Positions 43,771-54,735 of a DNA stretch of 64,000 bases are shown one piece after another. Position 1 is the first letter of the stretch, and each line of letters opens with the position of its first letter. This DNA comes from Ceratopteris richardii (lineage: Eukaryota; Streptophyta; Polypodiopsida; Polypodiales; Pteridaceae), in contig CM035417.1 of assembly GCA_020310875.1 (NCBI GenBank), positions 105,260,647-105,324,646 of the forward strand. The letters are read 5' to 3'. A program made the position numbers and the translations under genes. The notes beneath the pieces are model-generated. The model was not told the origin of the DNA. It did no database searches and saw only the letters and a program-made list of their open reading frames with translations.

Positions 43771-44804
43771 GAAGAGTCTTGGGCTCATGTTATTGAATCC
43801 TTCACCTAGTGTTCAATACAAGCCTTGGTGCTTGGACCTCAATAGAGGTGGTGTTTCTTCTAGCACATGGGGCAATCATGGTGCTAACTTGGAGCATGTT
43901 GAGGAGCGGCTATGGAGTTCTTCTTGGAGGAGAAGAGTGTGCTCACACTCTTGCTCATGGAGAGGACTTGGTCATTAGTAGCTTGGTGGTGAGGATCGGC
44001 CATCTACATGGATTATTTGAAGATTGTCTTCTACATGAAGATTTCAGGTTACTTCAAAGACATTGGATGGTGGTTAACATAAGATTTGCATCTTATGTTA
44101 AGTATTCAGGTACATATTCTCTTTTTGCACACAGGTACTATTTGAAGTTTATGGAGGCAATAACATCCATATCAAGAGGAGTCATATTCGGCATAGGTAC
44201 AAGAGAATCAGTACGTATATGCTATATGCATATTTGGATGAGGTGTTCGAGAGGGTATGGTCATATGAGTTTGAGGATTTCCGGTAGCAAACTTGTTAGC
44301 ATTCTTTGGTACTTTTTAAGTATGTGATCACACACATATCTAACTTAGGGTCTTCCATAGCCTAATTTTAGATGAGGGTTTGTTGATTATCAGTTTTAGA
44401 CTGATCCTTCCTCTTTCGATCACTCATATTCACTCTTCTACAACCTAAAAGGTCACACATCTCATATATATTCAGATTTCTGTCCATACATCTGAATATG
44501 TTTGTTACATTTGTACATACACTCTTCCATCCATTTCTGTTCACATAGAGTGGTTGAGAGTTTTGCTCCCACATTGTACATTGAACATTGGTATATGTGA
44601 TAGTGTGAGTAAGCCTTGGCTTACGTAACACTTTACACATGTTGTCTAGTCTCTCTCTATCTTTGTCTCATCATTTGTATGATCAAGTGTGGTATGTTCA
44701 TGTTTTGTCAATATTGGAACATTGCTAGATTCTATGTTGTATATGCTTGACCTATGGAACCATGGACCTGTGATATGAGCTATGGGCCTACTAAATTTCC
44801 AACA

Positions 44805-44820
44805 TTTGGTATCAGAGCTT
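44805..44820 (+). promoter_or_regulatory. Primer-binding site of element B (initiator Met tRNA)
   Basis: TTTGGTATCAGAGCTT directly after the LTR end CAACA; TGGTATCAGAGC is an exact match to the plant initiator-Met primer consensus. Confidence 0.9.
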
Positions 44821-45229
44821 TAGGGATTTGGCATCAGATCATTAAGGCTCATTCAGATTCCCAGGTTCCTAGACTTCTAGGTTTACAACATATGATTTAA
44901 GAGCATCTTCTAACATTTGACATTTAACATACACACTTAATCTAGATGAGTAGAGAATTGAGAATTAGACAATTCGGTCACATGTTAATTCATCAGTGTG
45001 AAGTATGAAGTTGATGATCTGTTAGCAACCGAATACTTTTGGAAGAGTATGAAAATACTTTACAGAAAGTATTGTTTGGAGACCCAGACTTGATGAAGAG
45101 AAGGCTACTTCAAATTCAAGGAAGAACAATGGTTTGGAGAAGATGAAGGAATCAGATCAACATCAAATCACAGGTATCAGTTTCTATTATCAGATTATCT
45201 TTTGCAGGCCATGACTTAGAAGAGCAGTT
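44821..45229 (+). other. Leader remnant of element B
   Basis: About 400 bp after the primer site with no ORF. The element is cut off at 45229 by an inverted copia-1 fragment. Confidence 0.6.
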
Positions 45230-45696
45230 ATATACATGAGCTATCAAGCATGAAGCAAAAACCACTGGTGGACACACGAGTGTCATAGCAACCAGCCCAA
45301 TCTGAGTCAGAAAAAGCATGCAAATCTGGCGGTAGTGATCCCCCCTTGGGATAAAACAACCCAAGTAGCCGAGTACCACTCAAGTAGCGAAAGATGCGCT
45401 TAACCCCCTTCCAATGCGTGACTCCTGGGCAATGCATAAACCTGCTCATTTGTGAGACAACAAACTGAATATCTGGCCGAGTAATGCATAAGTAAATCAA
45501 GCATCCAACAGCCTGCTGATAGAGAACAGCATCAAATGCATCTCCAGCATCATGAAGACTCAATCGTAAACCTGTCTCCATAGGAGTGGCAATAGGTTTA
45601 CAGTCTTCAAGGCCAAAACGCTGCAATAATGTGTCACTATATAAAATGCCCATTCTTCTTCCTGCACAAGATTAGCAGACTCTGTTTTTGGTGTAG
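45230..45696 (-). pseudogene. pol: Inverted, internally deleted copia-1 fragment
   Basis: The minus strand starts with the gag C-terminal piece (STPKTESANLVQEEEW) and jumps at about 45645 to the end of RT: DTLLQRFGLEDCKPIATPME, QQAVGCLIYLCITRPDIQF, DSDWAGCYDTRVSTSGFC. It ends at a DSSCI-like block. It shares copy D variants (QQAVGC, FVVSQ, GVTHW) rather than those of copy A, so it derives from copy D or a very close sister. It lies head to head with copy D. Confidence 0.85.
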
Positions 45697-45755
45697 AGGC
45701 TTCTACACCAAAAACAGAGTCTACAAATCTTGTGCAGGAAGAAGCATGGGCGTTT
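45648..45755. repeat. Inverted repeat at the head-to-head junction
   Basis: Two arms of about 48 bp (CTTCTTCCTGCACAAGATT, GACTCTGTTTTTGGTGTAGA and their complements) flank a loop of about 4 bp (GGCT) near 45697, with few mismatches. Confidence 0.9.
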
Positions 45756-48700
45756 ACTACTGTCTGCAGTTTTGACCCATCTTCTCATGATCAGTGCATG
45801 TCTGCAGTAGACTTAGATGTTTGGTACTTTGACACTGGGGCGACCAAACATATTACCTCGCAGCACAGTTTCTTCTCTTCACTCGAGCCTGCCCCTACAG
45901 GGAATACTGTCACATGCGCCAATAACTCCTCTTATCCTGTTATGGGAGTTGGTAAGATCATTCTGACTACTACTGATGGTAGTTCTTTCACTTTGTCAGA
46001 TGCTTTATTTGTGCCAGGGATCAAAAAGAACCTGTTATCAGTTTCTGCATTAGCCAAGATTGGCTTGGTTGTGAAATTCGTTGATGACAGGTGTACAGTC
46101 CATGATCTCTCAAATGGCGATGTGATTATTGCTTCTGGCATTTTATGTTGTGGGCTGTATAAGCTCATAGACTATGAAAGATCTGTGAATGATTCGGCAT
46201 GTGCAGTTCATGATTCTCAGGCTATGTCAGATGCAAAGCTTTGGCATGCACGCTTTGGTCATCTGAATTTTGCTAGTTTGTTACGCCTGCAAAAATCTGA
46301 AATGGTGTCCTCTTTGCCCAAACTTGAGGCACCTGGAAAACATGTTTGTGAAGGCTGTATTTTGGGCAAAATGCAGCGTTCTTCCTTTCCAAAAGATGGT
46401 TCAGTTCGGGCTACACAGAAATTGCAGCTTGTACATAGTGATGTCTGTGGTCCTATGCAGACACCCTCTTTTGGAAATTACCTTTACTTCGTGACTTTCA
46501 TTGATGATTTTTCCAGGCATGCATGGGTATATCCACTCAAAGCAAAGTCTGAAGTGTTCATGTGCTTCAAACAGTTTTTGGTTTTGGCTGAAAATCTGTA
46601 AGCATGTAAAATGGGCACCCTCCATTCTGATCGAGGGGGGGAATATATGTCTTCACATTTTAATGCATTTCTGGCTGAACGTGGGATAAAACACCAGTGT
46701 ACAATGCCGTATACACCTCAACAGAATGGAGTTGCTGAACGAAAGAATAGGTCACTCATGGAGATGGCGAGGTGCATGGTCAAAAGTCAGGCTTTACCAC
46801 ATAGTTTCTGGCTTGAGGCTGTCATGTGTGCAGCATATGTACTGAACAGGTGTCCCACTAAAGCGTTGCAGTCTATCACTCCATATGAGGCTTGGCATGA
46901 CCGCAAGCCATCTGTTGCTCATCTACATGTTTTTGGTTGTTTGGCATATGCATTAGTGCCTGAACAACATCGCAGAAAATTGGATGATAAGGCAGTAAAA
47001 TGTATTTTTGTTGGGTACAGTTCTGAAAGTAAAGGCTATTGTCTGTATCATCCACAGACTAAACGCATTCTGGTTAGCCGTGATGTTGTCTTTGTGGAAG
47101 ATGCTATTCAGCCATTGCTTTCATGTACTAAGGAGACATCTGTTAGCTCCAAAGACATGTATGATACTTTGATGCCTCTTTTTACAGGTGGACAGGCTAG
47201 TGCTGGTCCTAATGAGGCAACTTCTCAGCCTTTGCAGGTTTCATATGATGATGCAGATCATTCCATTTCTGATGCAGATTTACATGATGCACTTGTTGAT
47301 GAGAGAGCTGATATTGAGCAGGCAAAAACTATGCCAAAATGGCTGGTGAAGACTTTGCGTGACAGCAAATTAGATGCACCTTTGTCATATCGTACTCATT
47401 CAGGCTCTCATAGTGCCTCCTTTGCATCAGATTGCTATGCTATGGCTGCATCTAGTCTCCGTGATGAGAATGAGCCTGTTTCTTTTGATGAAGCACAAAA
47501 TTCAGAAAATTGGATGGCTGCTATGCAATCTGAATATGATGTTATAATGAAGAATGGTACATGGTCTTTATGTGACTTGCCTCCTGGCAAGAAGGCCATT
47601 GGCACTAAGTGGGTATACAAGCTGAAGCGTAAACCTGATGGTACAGTTGACAGGTATAAGGCTAGGCTTGTTGCAAAGGGTTATGCACAGGAAAGAGGCA
47701 TTGATTTTGATGAGACCTTTGCACCTACATGCCGTATGACTACTGTTCGGAGCATTTGTGCACTTGCAGCCCATCATGGTTGGAATGTACATCAGTTGGA
47801 TATTAAAACAACATTTCTGAATGGTGACTTGCATGAAGAGATGTATGTTTTTCAGCCCCGTGGCTTTGTGCAGAAAGGGCGTGAAAACCAGGTTTGCAGG
47901 TTAAAGAAGGCATTATATGGTTTAAAGCAAGCACCACGTGCTTGGTATGAGAAGATACATGCCTATCTTATTGCACATGGTTTTGAGAACAGTCCAACTG
48001 AAAGCACCTTATATGTTAAACGTGCTAATGTTGTGCTTCTGATCATTGTTGTCTATGTTGATGGCATGCTGCTCACTGGTCCTATTGAGACACATATTGC
48101 TGATTTTAAGGCTGATTTGCATGCCTCATTTGAGATGTCTGATCTAGGGCATTTGCATCACTATTTGAGCATTCAATTTATGCACGTTGATGGTGGAATG
48201 GCTTTGTGTCAAACGAAATATATTGACACATTATTGCAGCGTTTTGGCCTTGAAGATTGTAAGCCTATTGCCACTCCTATGGAGACAGGTTGACGATTGA
48301 GTCTTCATGATGCTGGAGATGCATTTGATGCTGTTCTCTATCAGCAGGCTGTTGGATGCTTGATTTACTTATGCATTACTCGGCCAGATATTCAGTTTGT
48401 TGTCTCACAGATGAGCAGGTTTATGCATTGCCCAGGAGTCACGCATTGGAAAGCGGTTAAGCGCATCTTTCGCTACTTGAGTGGTACTCGGCTACTTGGG
48501 TTGTTTTATCCCAAGGGGGGATCACTACCGCCAGATTTGCATGCTTTTTCTGACTAAGATTGGGCTGGTTGCTATGACACTCGTGTGTCCACCAGTGGTT
48601 TTTGCTTCATGCTTGGTAGCTCATGTATATCTTGGTTGAGCAAGAAGCAGCCTACTGTGGCCACTTCCAGTTGTGAGGTTGAGTAGTTGTGCCACCACCA

Positions 48701-48960
48701 TCTTCACTGACAGTTAGAGCGCATTGGCAGTTGCGAGGAACCCTGTGTTCCATGCTTGCAGTAAGCACATTGAGGTGCATTATCACTATGTCAGGGAAAG
48801 GTTCTCTGCTGGGGAGATCAGCTTGGCATATGTGCCCACGCAGGAGAACATTGTAGACCTTTTCACAAAGGCTCTCCTAGGGAGAAGTTTGAAGCTTTCC
48901 GCAAAGCTTTGGGCTTACTTCCTTTTGTGGAGTGATTTCCACATAGCTTGGCACTTCCTT
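45697..48960 (+). pseudogene. pol: copia-1 copy D: Pol polyprotein (protease, integrase, RT, RNase H)
   Basis: One frame from 45697 with: protease VWYFDTGATKHIT (DTGA active site), GAG-pre-integrase LWHARFGHLNF and CEGCILGKM, integrase VHSDVCGPM, FIDDFSRHAWVYPL, SDRGGEYMSSHF and TPQQNGVAERKNR, the linker, RT LDIKTTFLNGDL and YGLKQAPRAWY, then RNase H. Defects: TAA at 46599-46601, TGA at 48291-48293, TAA at 48555-48557, a deletion of about 75 bp near 48685, a TAG near 48716 and a 1-base loss near 48868. The RT box is YVDG instead of YVDD, a lost catalytic Asp. The 46611-48293 part is open for 560 codons. No gag N-terminus or 5' LTR: the left end is an inverted junction. Confidence 0.92.
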
Positions 48961-49000
48961 ATACATGAGTGCCAGCTCCTTGTTCACCGCATCACTCTTA

Positions 49001-49009
49001 GGGGGGATT
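49001..49009 (+). promoter_or_regulatory. Polypurine tract of copy D
   Basis: GGGGGGATT immediately before the 3' LTR. Confidence 0.8.
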
Positions 49010-49240
49010 TGTTGATATATTTAGGTAGTGATGTGTGTGAGCACTCTAGAACCGCCGTGGCACTTTTTTCCCTCTTTAGGAGGTTTTTTTCCCCCGGCTT
49101 GTATATACGCCTATTGCCCTAATGGGCTACTTATCTTTGTACATTCTCTAGTAATACATTCAGTATTGTGTGTTTGTGCTCCAAGCTTCTTCTTCTTCCT
49201 TGTGTTGTTCGCGTGCTTCCGCAGACCTCTATCTCCAACA
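49010..49240 (+). mobile_element. copia-1 copy D: 3' LTR (231 bp)
   Basis: TGTTGATATATTTAGG to ATCTCCAACA, the same length as the copy A LTR. TATATA at 49102-49107 is a possible core promoter. Confidence 0.93.
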
Positions 49241-49342
49241 CTATGCACAAGGATTCCCCTTGTTCCAAACACCTGATACATGACCTCTCTCTCTCATACA
49301 CATACCTCATCTATCCTAGTAGCTCTCATCGACAGTAATTAG

Positions 49343-49834
49343 TGTTACACTTTATGGAATAATGGAATGTTAAATGGATTTTAATGTCTTGAGATTTTTA
49401 ATGTGATTTTGTTTTGATTTATCAAGTGAAGAATCATGAGGGAGTGAATGCACATGGACTTATTCAGATATATTTGAAGATAGTTAAAAGATAATATTTT
49501 AGATATTTATCATAAAAATAATAGATCGCTTAGAAAGTGACATTTTTGTAAAAATAGGAGATCGCTTAGAAAGCGATAATTTTGTAAATAAAGAAGATTT
49601 TCATAAATGCACACTTTTTGAAGCACCACCCTCATGTAACTTTTATTCAAGACATAAGGAGAAATACCTATAAACACACATACTCTAACAGACTCATCCA
49701 TCATAGTATGTGGGGGAAGATTCTACCCAATATTGTGTTCAGTCTCTTATCTATCTCTATTTTGTGAGTACTTTTTGTGAGATTTCATTTATGTACTATC
49801 TCTGCGTATTTGCATCTGCAAGATCCAATCAACA
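49343..49834 (+). mobile_element. G1 5' LTR
   Basis: TGTTACACTTTATGGAATAA to CCAATCAACA. It holds a short tandem repeat (AGATCGCTTAGAAAG with TTTTTGTAAA, twice, 49521-49590) and a TATAAA at 49669-49674. Both recur in the 3' LTR. Confidence 0.93.
49669..49676 (+). promoter_or_regulatory. TATA box of the G1 LTR
   Basis: TATAAACA here and TATAAATA at 54171-54178 in the 3' LTR; the position is the same in both. Confidence 0.55.
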
Positions 49835-49847
49835 TTGGTATCAGAGC
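49835..49847 (+). promoter_or_regulatory. G1 primer-binding site (initiator Met tRNA)
   Basis: TTGGTATCAGAGC right after the LTR end CAACA. Confidence 0.9.
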
Positions 49848-49966
49848 TTGTGCGTGTTTATGGAGGTGTACTTCTCGATGTCCAATCATGATTCATGATG
49901 TTTGCTCGTGATTCGGCATCATTTCGGTCGTTTGGTCCAATCATGGATTTTGGTTCTATACAAGGC

Positions 49967-50995
49967 CATGGACCCTACCCATAATACTGAGGATTTTGGT
50001 ACATCACCCCTACCTGGGGTACTGATTGAGCAATAGTTAGAGCTTTTGTGACACAAACTCCAACGTGCCCAAAACAAGATAAAAGAACACAATGCTGCAC
50101 TCCAACAAATGTAGGGTGATGACAACAACCTAGTTAGGGTGGTGAAGGCCATTACCACTACTCAAGCGGAAGGCATGCATTCCAAAATTGGTGCCAAAAA
50201 TTTTGAGTTTTCTCAATTCGATGGGCAAAAGGATGGCCAATTTGTTCTTTCATGGCTTTCCCGGTTTGATGACTTTTATTCTGTCAAACCATATTCTGAA
50301 ATTGAAAAAGTGAAATTTGTTACTAATTATTTGGTGGTTAAGCCCTAGTTATGGTGGAATTTTTTTGTGGCATAGCATCGACTGCCCCACCACATGGGTT
50401 GCATTTCAAGAAAAGATCAGGGAATCCTTCCTTCCTTCCTCTCAAGTTCCATTTACATGCTCGTTGATCATAGATAACTTCTGGATGGAAAGATAGGGAT
50501 ATTGTGTCTACCTACACTGAACGCTTTTGGCAATGACTATTTCTTATTTGTTCACTTGAAACGATTCCTGAAGATACTTTGCAATGAAAGTATGAAGATG
50601 GTTTGGAGATGGGAATCCAAGCCAAGCTCAACACAATACATCCTACAACCCTCTATGAAGCTATCTCTTTTGCACATGATGCAAAGAAGGAGTTTCAATC
50701 TATCACCAAGTCCATTTGCTTACAACAAACACGTCAATGACAACAACCAATCAAGCCCAATTTTCCTTTCAAGCATCCTTTCACTATTTTTCCTTCCCTT
50801 ACTCTTTAGCACCCACCTACTTTTCAACACCCTCCTCAATCCAATTTCTCACCAATACACAAGACAACCCCTTTGCAACCTACAGAACCTCCAACCCTTT
50901 GAACTATGACGATGGATTCTCAACAAAAGAGGCCCCATATCACTTACTCACATTGTGGTAAGTTTGGTCATACTAAAGCTAGATGTAGGTTGTGA
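49967..50995 (+). pseudogene. gag: G1 Gag remnant
   Basis: Begins at ATG 49967 with an EDFGTSPLPGVLIEQ stretch interrupted by stops. Capsid follows: KIGAKNFEFSQFDGQKDGQF, VLSWLSRFDDFYSVKPYSEI, EKVKFVTNYL, then out of frame LWWN and a FHMLVDH-like block. A CGKFGHTKARC zinc-knuckle-like motif lies near 50955. The Gag N-terminal block recurs in element G2 at 58583-58762, confirming it as a family feature. Confidence 0.75.
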
Positions 50996-51004
50996 ACTAA
51001 TGAT

Positions 51005-51610
51005 ATGAAACCTGTCGGAGCTCAAGTACATAACATGGAGGTGCTTCATGAAGAAACTCAACCTGATTGGACCGAAGAAGCATTAGAAAAAGATCTAAGT
51101 ACCTTCTGTAACGAAATTTCTATTCATTCTTTACTTTGCATGCAAGGTACTATTAATGGTAAAGTTGTTTACATTTTACATGATGATGGTAGTTTGCATG
51201 ATCTTGTTTCTTAAACACTAGTGCAAGATCTCCAATTACATCCACTTCCTTGTATGTATAAAGTTAAGGTTGCATTTCAAGGAAATAGATATAATGTTAC
51301 AAGTGAAGTGCATAATGTTTAGATTTAAATAGGTTCTTATGTAGACGAACACACATTCTTAATTGCTCCTTTGTAGTCCTATGATGTTATACTTGGCATG
51401 CCTTTTCATCATCATTATAATCCATGCATTGATTATCATACACACACAATGAGTTTTAAGTTTAACAATGAAGATATTTCTTTGTCTGCAATACATGACT
51501 TCCAACCATTTCCATTAATTATTCATACTCAAGTAAAACATGCATTTAGGAAAGGCTACAATTCATGTTTTTTTTTGTCAATAACATTGTTGATTAACAC
51601 ATACACTTCC
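51005..51610 (+). pseudogene. G1 aspartic protease remnant
   Basis: GTINGKVVYILHDDGSLHDL occupies the active-site position (family: LIDSGSSHNFI), and YDVILGMPFHHHY is the second conserved block. The D-S/T-G triad reads DDG. Stops lie between 51214 and 51380. Confidence 0.65.
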
Positions 51611-51629
51611 TAATGCACATAAATAATTT

Positions 51630-52370
51630 ATGGCTTCCTATCACGATTGCTTTATGGCTAATTTTCCTTCTAAACTACCACCTTTTAGGGGATCTCTTGA
51701 TCATAGTATAGACTTAATTCCTGGTAGTTCTCCTCCCCATAAAGCACTTTATAGGCACGGACCTTTACATCAAAAGGAAATAGCTAATCAAGTTAATGAT
51801 TTTCTCCACAAAAGACTTATAAGGCCTAGTTCTTCTCCCTTTGGAGCCCGTTTTCTCTTAGTGGAGAAGAAGAACAAGACTTATAGGATGTGCATTGACT
51901 ATAGAGCACTCAATAAGATCAAAATTAAAAACAGATATCCTATTCCTAGGATAGATGATTTGCTAGATAAACTTCGTGGAGCACATGTTTTTAGCAAAAA
52001 TGATCTTAAATTTGGGTATCATAAGATACGATGACACAAAATGACATTTATAAGAATGCTTTTAGAATTCAAACTGGTCACTTTGAATTCATAGTAATGC
52101 CTTTTGGACTTACTAATGCACCTACCACATTTGCACATATGATGAATAACATTTTTCTTGATTATCAAGCTTTTGTTCTTGTTTTCTTTGATGATATACT
52201 TGTCTATAGTGAGAATGATAATGACCATGAAAATCATTTAGCAACAGTCTTTAATTTGTTATGCAAAATCAAGCTTTATGCCAATCTTGAAAAGATTCTT
52301 TCTTTCAAAAAGAATTAGAGTACCTAGGACATACTGTTTCTAGTCAAGGCGTTCATGTAGACCAAAGAAA
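51630..52370 (+). pseudogene. pol: G1 reverse transcriptase
   Basis: [80 protein letters not shown], then [11 protein letters not shown] where the usual LDL has lost its catalytic Asp position (KNDLK). After a frameshift near 52030: [35 protein letters not shown] (DD pair kept) and YANLEKILSFKKN. A stop at 52316 and further frameshifts follow. Confidence 0.88.
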
Positions 52371-52523
52371 ATTAAAGTAATTGAAGAATGGCATGTACCT
52401 CAATCTATGAATGATGTATGCTCTTTTCTAGGATTAGCTAGTTTCTTATAGAAAGTTTGTAAAAGGTTTTTCTTATTCACCACTTCCACTCACATTATTA
52501 TTGAAGAAAAAGTTAAAATTTGC

Positions 52524-52940
52524 ATGGGGATTAGCACAACAACAATCTTTGAAAATGTCAAACATGCACGTGTTTTGCAATTACCAGATTTTGCACAACC
52601 TTTCCATGTAGTTACAAATGCTAGTGTTTTAGGTATAGGTGTTGTATTAATGCAAAATGATCATCCTATTGCATTCAAAAGTAGGAAACTTAAACCTTCT
52701 AAAAAGAATTACATTACATATGATAAGGAACACTTGGTTGTTGTGCATGCTTTAAAAATTTGGAAACATTACCTTATGGGTTCTGAAGTTATAATTAAAA
52801 TAAACCAATAGGCTATTAAGCATTTATTAAATCAACCATTAATTTTCGAAAGACACATTAAATGGGCTCCATTCATACAAAATTTTCAACCTTTAATTCA
52901 ATATCAACCTAGCAAAGCTAATGTTGTAGCTTATGCTCTT
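52524..52940 (+). pseudogene. pol: G1 RNase H remnant
   Basis: VVTNASVLGIGVVLMQNDHP (TNAS, where the catalytic D of TDAS is Asn), IAFKSRKLKPSKKNYITYDK, EHLVVVHALKIWKHYLMGSE, then a stop and AIKHLLNQP. It lies between RT and integrase; likely inactive. Confidence 0.82.
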
Positions 52941-52967
52941 AGTTGCTTCCCATCTGCAAAAAAAAAA

Positions 52968-53845
52968 TTGTTTCCATCAATAATATTTCTGTTGCATATT
53001 CATTCATTTCATGACATGCTTCCTACTTATGCATCTAATTTGTATTTTTCACAAACATGGATTGCTTTCAAGAATTCTACACCATCTAATGTGGATTACT
53101 ACACTTTTCATAATGGATTCTTGTATTTCCAACACAAGTTATGCATCACACAAGCTCTTAAAGAATTTGTTATGAAAGAGATGCATGAACCATTGTATAT
53201 GGATCACAGGGGCATATAAAGTACTATTTCTACATGTAAAGAATTCTTCTTTTGGCCAAATATGGAAACAGATATTGCAGAGTATGTTTCTCATTGCATT
53301 GTGTGTCAACGTGTGAAATGACATCATCGTAAACCATTTGGATTATTAATGCCACTTCCCATACCTAATGGACCATGGGAACAAATTTCTATAGATTTTG
53401 TTATTGGTCTTCGAACAACTTCATCTCATAATGATATGATTTAGACAATTGTTGATAGATTTACTAAACAACCATATTTCGTTCCTTGTAAAAATATTCT
53501 TTCTACACCTCAAGCTGCTAAGTTATTTATGAAATGTATTTAGAGAAAATACTTGATTGTGATGTTACTACTATACGCATTGGTAAGCAGTATCATAGAT
53601 ATTTAGTGAAATACAAAAATCACTCACTTGAAGAATCTCAATGGATTCATAAGACATCATTAACTCCACATTATGACCACTTGATTTATGCATATCATTC
53701 ATAGTCACATGAAATTCCAGTTTTCCATTTCCATGCTTTTACATGGAACATGCTTATGATTGTTCAATGATGGGACATGTGATCGTCCATCCATGTCTAT
53801 TTTATTCTTATCAAATGAGGTTAGTTGTTTGTCAACTCGGAGGCA
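52968..53845 (+). pseudogene. pol: G1 integrase and chromodomain-like tail
   Basis: The zinc region includes MHEPLYMDHRGI and, after a stop, CKEFFFWPNM with YVSHCIVCQRVK (HHCC). The core follows: PIPNGPWEQISIDFVIGLRT (first catalytic Asp), IVDRFTKQPYFVPC. At about 53540 the sequence jumps past the rest of the core to a RYLVKYKNHSLEESQWI segment (53600-53650), which fits a plant chromodomain. The second half of the integrase is deleted. Confidence 0.8.
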
Positions 53846-54336
53846 TGTTATACTTTATGGAATAATGGAATGTTAAATGGATTTTAAGGTCTTGGGGTTT
53901 TTTTTGTGATTATGTTTGATTTAGCGAGTGAAGAATCATGAGGGCATGAACGCGCATGGACTTATACATATATTTTTGAAGATAGTTAAAAGATAGTATT
54001 TTAGATATTTTTTGTAAAAATAATAGATTGCTTAGAAAGCAACATTTTTGTAAAAATAGTAGATCGCTTAGAAACAGAAAATTTTGTAAATAAAGCAATT
54101 TTTTGTAAACGCACGCTTTTCAAAGCATCACCCTCCTGTATCTTCTATTCAAGACATAATAAGAAATAGTTATAAATACACATACTCTAATAGACTCGTC
54201 CATCAGAGTATGTAGGGGGAGATTGTATCCAATCTTGTGTTGAGTCTCTTATCTATCTCTATTTTGTGAGTACTTTTTGTGAGATTTTGTTTTTGTACTA
54301 TCTCTATGTATGTGTGTCTACAAGATCCGGTCAACA
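53846..54336 (+). mobile_element. G1 3' LTR
   Basis: TGTTATACTTTATGGAATAA to CCGGTCAACA. Colinear with the 5' LTR, with many substitutions. Confidence 0.93.
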
Positions 54337-54439
54337 GTTAGTGACTACTCCTAGTTCTTTGATTTTTGCTTTTTGAGTAATTGAGACACTTAAGGTTTGA
54401 AGTACAGAATGGGGACCGTACAACTTAGAGTACCATGGA

Positions 54440-54735
54440 TCATTTGTAGTCACATGTAGGTGGAGTATTGAGTATATTTAACACCGACCCTCAATGTCCA
54501 CCTGTGGTGGACTACTTTCTTAGTCCAATGCCAAGCTTCAGAAGATGTTGATGTGGTTGCTCTCTCCCCAGATCCTTGGTAAAAATTTCAGCTCCATTTT
54601 CATCTGATTGACAAAAGCTCAGCTCCATAACTCCGTCCTTAATCAACTCTCACACATAGTGATACTGGATTTCTATGTGCTTAGTATGTGCATGAAAAAT
54701 AGGATTTTTGGTGATGACCGTTTTGTTGAGTGTTG
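54440..54735 (-). pseudogene. pol: copia RNase H C-terminal end
   Basis: KNPIFHAHTKHIEIQYHYV, a stop, ELIKDGVMELSFCQSDENGA, EIFTKDLGREQPHQHLLKLG: the conserved end of copia Pol. It joins, near 54735, an integrase sequence that should lie about 2 kb upstream, a clean internal deletion. Confidence 0.82.

Larger units (their letters stand above)
43556..44804 (+). mobile_element. LTR-B, plus-oriented, near full length
   Basis: About 1249 bp, from AGTTGGAAAAC (probably a mutated TGTTGG start) after the ATAAC duplication to TTTCCAACA at 44804, followed at once by a Met-type primer site. 43960-44804 is repeated in inverse orientation at 38007-38840. Confidence 0.8.
49343..54336 (+). mobile_element. 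Full-length Ty3/gypsy element G1 with two LTRs
   Basis: LTRs of 492 and 491 bp (49343-49834, 53846-54336), a Met-type primer site, then gag, protease, RT, RNase H, integrase and a chromodomain-like tail in order. Flanks ATTAG (49338-49342) and GTTAG (54337-54341) are a likely 5-bp target duplication with one change. About 5.0 kb in total. The LTRs differ at many sites and every domain has stops, so it is old. Confidence 0.93.
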
